From Lobosporangium transversale (lineage: Eukaryota > Mortierellomycota > Mortierellomycetes > Mortierellales > Mortierellaceae): DNA of 64,000 nt. The notes under the pieces were generated by a model. It saw only the letters and a program-made list of their open reading frames with translations. It was not told where the DNA came from and made no database searches. Position 1 is the first letter of the stretch, and every line of letters starts with the position of its first letter. This document shows positions 59,290 to 64,000 of the stretch, piece after piece. The translations under genes and the position numbers were made by a program. The stretch spans positions 62,001-126,000 of the forward strand of contig NW_019029022.1 in assembly GCF_002105155.1 (NCBI RefSeq), written 5' to 3'.

Positions 59290-61049
59290 AGAAAAGAAGA
59301 GAAAAGAAAAGAAAAAGAAAGAAAACAAGGGACAGAAAACAATGGTTATAGGGAGTCTTTGGTATACTAAAAAAAGAATATTAGGGATATAGCCGTAGTA
59401 TGAGTAAGGACTAAGAAAGAGTATAAAGGCAAGAGAATGGTTGGGTAGAGTATATTTATGTGTCTTTATGTGTGAATATGGATAGGAAGCGATGTTTCAC
59501 AATGGTGATGATAATAATAATGGAAGAGCAGTAGAAAAGGGCGGTTTGTACCTACAGCGGTATATTACTTGAGATATAGGATGGATCTTTTTTTTACTGC
59601 TTACAGTGGTGTGGGTGTCTTGCCACTTTTGAATTTTGACGAGTAGATTAGGAGAAGTAAGCAGACTATTTAACCTGCAAAAAAAAAAAAAAAAAAAAAA
59701 AAAAGAATACATAAAAAGCAAAAGTGGCGGCAAAAAGAATAAAGTTGTTGGAGGGAAAACCCCGATCTAGGAATATGATCTTTTTACGAGGAAAATGGTT
59801 TGGTAATAATGATATTAATGGAAAATGCGTGTCTGTGCCTGCGTGTTTGAGCCTGTGTGCCTGTGATGTGGAGAAAGAGCGCGAGAGCGAGATAACAAGC
59901 GCGAAGAGAAGAAAGGAGAAGGGGGGAAGGAGGATAAAAGATCGACAACACCACACCGGATGATCAGAATGATAGGAGAAAGAGGGGAAGAACGAGTAAG
60001 AATTAGAGACGACGCGAAATAATAGAGATGACGATGTTTCTAATTGTTTTATAGAAGTTGGGAAGGAGAGGTAAGAAATAATAAAGTATAATAAAGAGGA
60101 GATGAGGAATAAAAAAGAAGAAAAGATGCCAAATGGGAATTATCAATGACCAAATAATGACGATAAATGTGGGGTAAGTGGAACGTAGATAGCCCTCCAC
60201 AGGGCAAGATGATAATGGCGATATAACGAATAGCACTAGTTATTATACGCTTATGTGCGATAGTTTTTTTTTTTTTTTTTTTGTTAATTGTTTGGAACAG
60301 CCGCTACCTTTGTGCACTGGGATGATGAAAGAGAGAGGTCCAGATAGGCTTATGAAATGGTATAGACAAACAAATGTAATGGACCGATTGATGGATATGG
60401 GGGGGCAATTAAGGTCTAATGATGCAAAGACAAAGCAAGAAGATCAGGAAGAGGAGCAGAGGATGCGACGAAAGAGAAAGAGAGAAAGGAAATGAAAAGT
60501 AAGAGTAAAATAAAATAAAGTAAAAAATGCTTTCTAGTTTCCTCTAAACAAGACATGCATGTAGAGAATAAGTAGTATTTGCATTGTGCGAAATGCACTA
60601 GAATATATGGAAAATGAAGGCTTTGTGAATGTTAAGATTTACCTTGACGTGGTTGGATCTAACATGAGGACGATTGCTGCCATACATGAACTAATTTCTT
60701 TTTATAAACTGTGGTTTTTATTGCTGTGTACGTGCAATGAAAAGATGACATGAGATCTGTAAACAAAAAATGCAAAAAGGGGAATGACAATGTTCTATTG
60801 AAGGAAGCAAGTTTTATCTTTATCAATTATCTCTAGATTTGCAGGTGGCTTTAAGAAAATGATCCTCAACGAGTAAAAAAAAGAATATTAGACAGGCAGA
60901 TGCAGCCCGTCGGTTTATGACTAGAGCAACACAGCAATACAAGGGCCCAAAAAAAAAAAAAAAAAAAAAAAAACGTTTACTGTCTGGTGAAGGAGCATCA
61001 CTATACGCAAGTGATGTACAAGTGAATTACGTGCACAAGGAGAAACAAG

Positions 61050-61080
<31 letters not shown>

Positions 61081-61992
61081 ATAAAGGAGGCAAGGCGACA
61101 ACAGTATGCAACAGCCACATTTAAGGGATGAAAAAAAAAAAAAAAAAAAAAAATGGAGAAACAGTGAAGACAAGGTAATCAGCGGTAAGCGTCTGCTCCG
61201 ATTTCTGTAATAACATTCTATAGAAACAAGAAGTTGGACCTTGAGTTCATCTTGTCATAGCCATAATAAAAAGGTAATCATGGAAGTCTAGCAGATATCC
61301 TATTGCTTCGCCACCACGCAGTCATGCGACCACCATGCTATTGCCTCAAATGCCACACCATGCACATGAGCTTCTGGATTAGAGGCAGAGTTCAGGGACC
61401 AAAATTTATGTGGTACACGTATAAAATGGTCAAAGGGTTGAGTTAGACTAAGTATATACCATAGCCATTAAAGTTCTTCACGTCCATAAAGTGAATGTTG
61501 GTATGACCTGAGATCTATATTTTTTTATGGCCCTTTCCTCCCTTTATTTCATGATTACGCTCGCCTGCGTGGTTCTGGGGAGGCCAATGTACCATCCAGA
61601 ATAAGGAAGAGTAGTAGCGGAAGAAGGGCACAAAAGTTGTGCGATGACAAATCGACCCAGGAGAGTGTTCTGATCATCTTTTTTTTTTTTTTTTTTTTTT
61701 TAGAAAGGTGATGCATGCCCATTAAACTATTTACTGAAACCACTCATTCTAGTGTATTATAATGTGTCGACCAAAGCTGCGCATGGGATGACCTTGTCGT
61801 CTTTAGCGAATGAGGACATCATTATTCATAGGTTACAGGATTTTACGCGGCACGCGACTGTTTTTTACGTGAAAAAAGCAGTGAAAACTTTGTTTTTAGA
61901 CTTTTAATCATTTACTTTGTCTCAGATTAGACTTTCACCAGTGTTCACACTCCCGGGCGTGCACTATGGAAACGATAAATAAATTGCTATCT
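59151..61992. other. Spacer and probable 5' UTR of the FAM72-family gene; no other gene
   Basis: Contains A29-30 near 59257-59286, A24 near 59680-59704, and several A-runs at 60949-60973, 61051-61078 and 61131-61153. Short frames such as 60253-60495 have no family resemblance. Confidence 0.5.
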
Positions 61993-63603
61993 TTATGTCC
62001 TTCCATGATGGTTTACATAAATCTCAGCCAAGAACCGGCTTGTCCATTCAATGCCTTCTTTGCGATCCTCTGGAGTCGATATGGGATCAATCAAAAACCA
62101 AGCGTGGCCTCGACCTTCCTTCATCATCACCTGATGGGCAACGCCATCTTCCTTCAAACGCTCCACGAACTGTTCCATCGATGGGCGGAGGATTTCGATC
62201 CCTCCATAAAAGAGCAACATTGGTGGTAAACCCGCAAATGTCTGTGTATTTAAAGGAGAAAAATAAGGGCTTTCTATAACTTCAAGTCTGCTCTGAGAAT
62301 AGCTGTCAATGCAGGCCTCCGCGAGTTCGAGTGTAAGGACGTCAAAGAGAGTAGGAATATAAGGCTCTGAAATGAAAAGGTATGGACAAATAGTGTAGAT
62401 ACCCAGAGGTAAATCAAGCTCTCCTTTAAATTCATCCCGTACTTTGAGAGCAAGTGCGAGCGTGATATTACCACCAGCGGATTCTCCAGCTATTGTCATT
62501 TCGCATGTAATGGATGAGCAATAAGGATACTGGTCAAAAAAGTAAAAGTAATGGACAGAATAGATACAAATATTGCAGAACGATAGTCGCTCACCAAAGA
62601 CGACGCGTTTGGGATCCACACCGTATTCTTTGATCAAAGAGCGATAAGCAGCGAGAGACTCCTCTAATGCATGTGGGTAAGGTTTCTCGGGTGACAGGCC
62701 TACATGTACGTAATAGATCAAAGCAAGTTGGAATAGAGGATCAATTGTGATGAATTCATATTTGATGACCCACCAATACCATAGAATTACTGCCAAAGTA
62801 GCCAATGGCAGATCAAAGCAGTAATATAGCAGAATTAACCTTTTTTCTTCTTTTGTTTTGTAAGAATAAAAAATTACTGTAATCGAGTGAAAGGAAGCCG
62901 ATTCGGAGATTATGCTTCTCTTGAGCCTGTTTCATGACCTGCTTCATAAAGTCCAAGCACTGTAGAGGCCAGCCATCGCAAAACAAACCACCATGGGCGC
63001 AAACTACAACCAAGTCACAACCTTGACCGACCTTGATTTTTGAGATGTCAACTTTCTGGGCTTGATCTTGTCCCTGACTGTCTTTTACATGATGGACTTG
63101 ATCCTGGAATGGAATCCAATAACCTTTCCAGGTGTGGCCTTGAGGACCACGAACATCTGCCAAGCCCAACTTGGCCCAATATTGGTCTGCAGCCCAAAGA
63201 GCTTGCTCTTGAGGAGACAGCTGGTAGTTTTGAACTTTATCACCAAAGATAGCAATAGCCCACTGGTTACGGAGCTCAGGTGTACCAAGATTTTGGAGGA
63301 TATGTTGTATATACACACCAAGAGCGTATACCTTGCGTCTCTGTAGAACAGACATATGTCTGGACACTTTATTGAGAAACGCCGAAGTACAGCCTTGCTT
63401 GTATGGTAAATTTCGAGGTGCCTTGCCAATAAGGTACAACATAGAGAACTGGAGTATTCCTCCGACTAAGCAAAATCAATCAACAAATAAAATAAAATTT
63501 AAAAGAGGGATGGGCTCATGGCTTCCCCAACTTTTGTTGGCCTGAACAAAATAAAAATCACGCATCACTTACCGCCATTCAGCAAATATCGCATAAAGAG
63601 CAT
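61993..63603 (-). CDS. Alpha/beta hydrolase, HSL-like esterase/lipase (abhydrolase_3)
   Basis: A serine ester hydrolase of the hormone-sensitive-lipase-like family, acting on an unknown ester, possibly lipid or sterol ester. Four exons: 63603-63573, 63465-62878, 62699-62595 and 62489-61993, 406 residues. The N-terminus MLFMRYLLNG VGGILQFSML is hydrophobic and may anchor the protein in a membrane. The oxyanion-hole motif is AHGGLFCDGWP; HSL families read HGGG, so the third glycine position is a Leu here. The nucleophile is Ser245 in AGESAGGN. The acid is probably Glu340 in FYGGIEIL, and the His is His370 in GRGHAWFLID. YSLSPEKPYPHALEESLAAY matches the family helix after strand 5. Two short introns, one with an in-frame open readthrough, flank exon 3. 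Family assignment is firm; substrate is not. Confidence 0.88.
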
Positions 63604-64000
63604 AGTGTCCCTAGAGTTTCAGTATTGGGGTAGAATCTATTTAGTGACGCTATATTGTGGTCGCTGGTACTGGTGAAGGAAAGGAGGGAGGAAATGGGGA
63701 TAAAGTAATTGATAATGACACGATATTATTAAAGTAAAAAAAATAAATAATAATAAAAATGGCCTTGCCGTTACTTGAGTAAGAGGTATAATGCTGGTGG
63801 CTCTGCCTGTTCAACCATGGTCTTATCAAATAGGTTTAGAAAAAAGAGTGAATGAGTGAAAGAGAAATATAAGGAAAAAAGTGAGCACAGGGAATGAGGT
63901 GAGAATAGGGTCCATAATAAGATAATAACCTTTTTTATGTCAACATGCAAGTCCTATGCGTCTCGCATAGAAGAGGCGCCGGAAATGACTGACACTGTTT
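63604..64000. other. Upstream region of the hydrolase gene to the window edge
   Basis: No gene seen. AT-rich with short A/T runs; presumably promoter of the minus-strand hydrolase. Confidence 0.5.

Noticed and set aside
59151-59342. N-terminal extension of the FAM72-family protein with poly-Phe
   Set aside because: Produced by a long homopolymer; more likely intron or leader.
60253-60495. Small plus-strand frame in the spacer after the FAM72-family gene
   Set aside because: Starts in a T tract and consists of Arg/Glu-rich low-complexity sequence without family marks.

Overview
The window is nuclear DNA of a filamentous, early-diverging fungus. The evidence is intron-rich genes with GT-AG introns (mostly 60-350 bp), very long homopolymer T or A tracts in introns and spacers, a class I/II-type chitin synthase, secreted subtilases, a FAM72-family gene (a family I would not expect in Dikarya), a chromodomain Ty3 retrotransposon and a Helitron relic. 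I favour Mucoromycota/Mortierellomycota, but this is inference from gene style, not from a marker gene. No rRNA, tRNA or CRISPR array was seen.

Layout. Positions 1-7.9 kb: COG5 (Golgi tethering, minus strand, runs off the left edge), a possible small broken ORF, MDM31 (mitochondrial inner membrane, plus) and UTP23 (ribosome biogenesis, minus, convergent with MDM31). 7.9-12.4 kb: AT-rich spacer with microsatellites. 12.4-20.2 kb: a tandem pair of secreted PA-domain subtilases with the same intron position, the same TATA-to-ATG distance and mosaic identity. A 95-bp inverted-repeat element flanked by a 9-bp direct repeat lies in the spacer between them. 20.2-31.7 kb: a mobile-element island. It holds a Helitron derivative (two zinc-knuckle exons, an acidic exon and the helicase C-terminus, with the Rep/helicase core missing), a GC-rich hairpin, then a complete 6.9-kb chromovirus with identical 170-bp LTRs, a 5-bp target duplication, one gag-pol ORF and an unusual antisense ORF between pol and the 3' LTR. 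A C2H2 zinc-finger gene follows on the minus strand.

34.3-42.3 kb is a dense housekeeping block: a CaMKK/Snf1-activating-type kinase, SEC13 (COPII and nuclear pore), mitochondrial ribosomal protein uL5m, and convergent YJU2 (spliceosome). 42.3-48.2 kb has no recognisable conserved gene, but contains coding-like and splice-site-rich stretches and a diverged repeat tract. 48.2-63.6 kb: mitochondrial-type leucyl-tRNA synthetase, chitin synthase, a FAM72-family gene and an HSL-like alpha/beta hydrolase, all minus strand, separated by long AT-rich spacers.

There is no operon logic. Genes are individually promoted eukaryotic units. Functional links are only thematic: three mitochondrial proteins (MDM31, uL5m, LeuRS), two secretory-pathway proteins (COG5, SEC13) and secreted or cell-surface enzymes (subtilases, chitin synthase). 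Exon boundaries were derived by hand from splice consensus plus reading phase. In every multi-exon gene reported as conserved and complete the exons sum to a whole number of codons.
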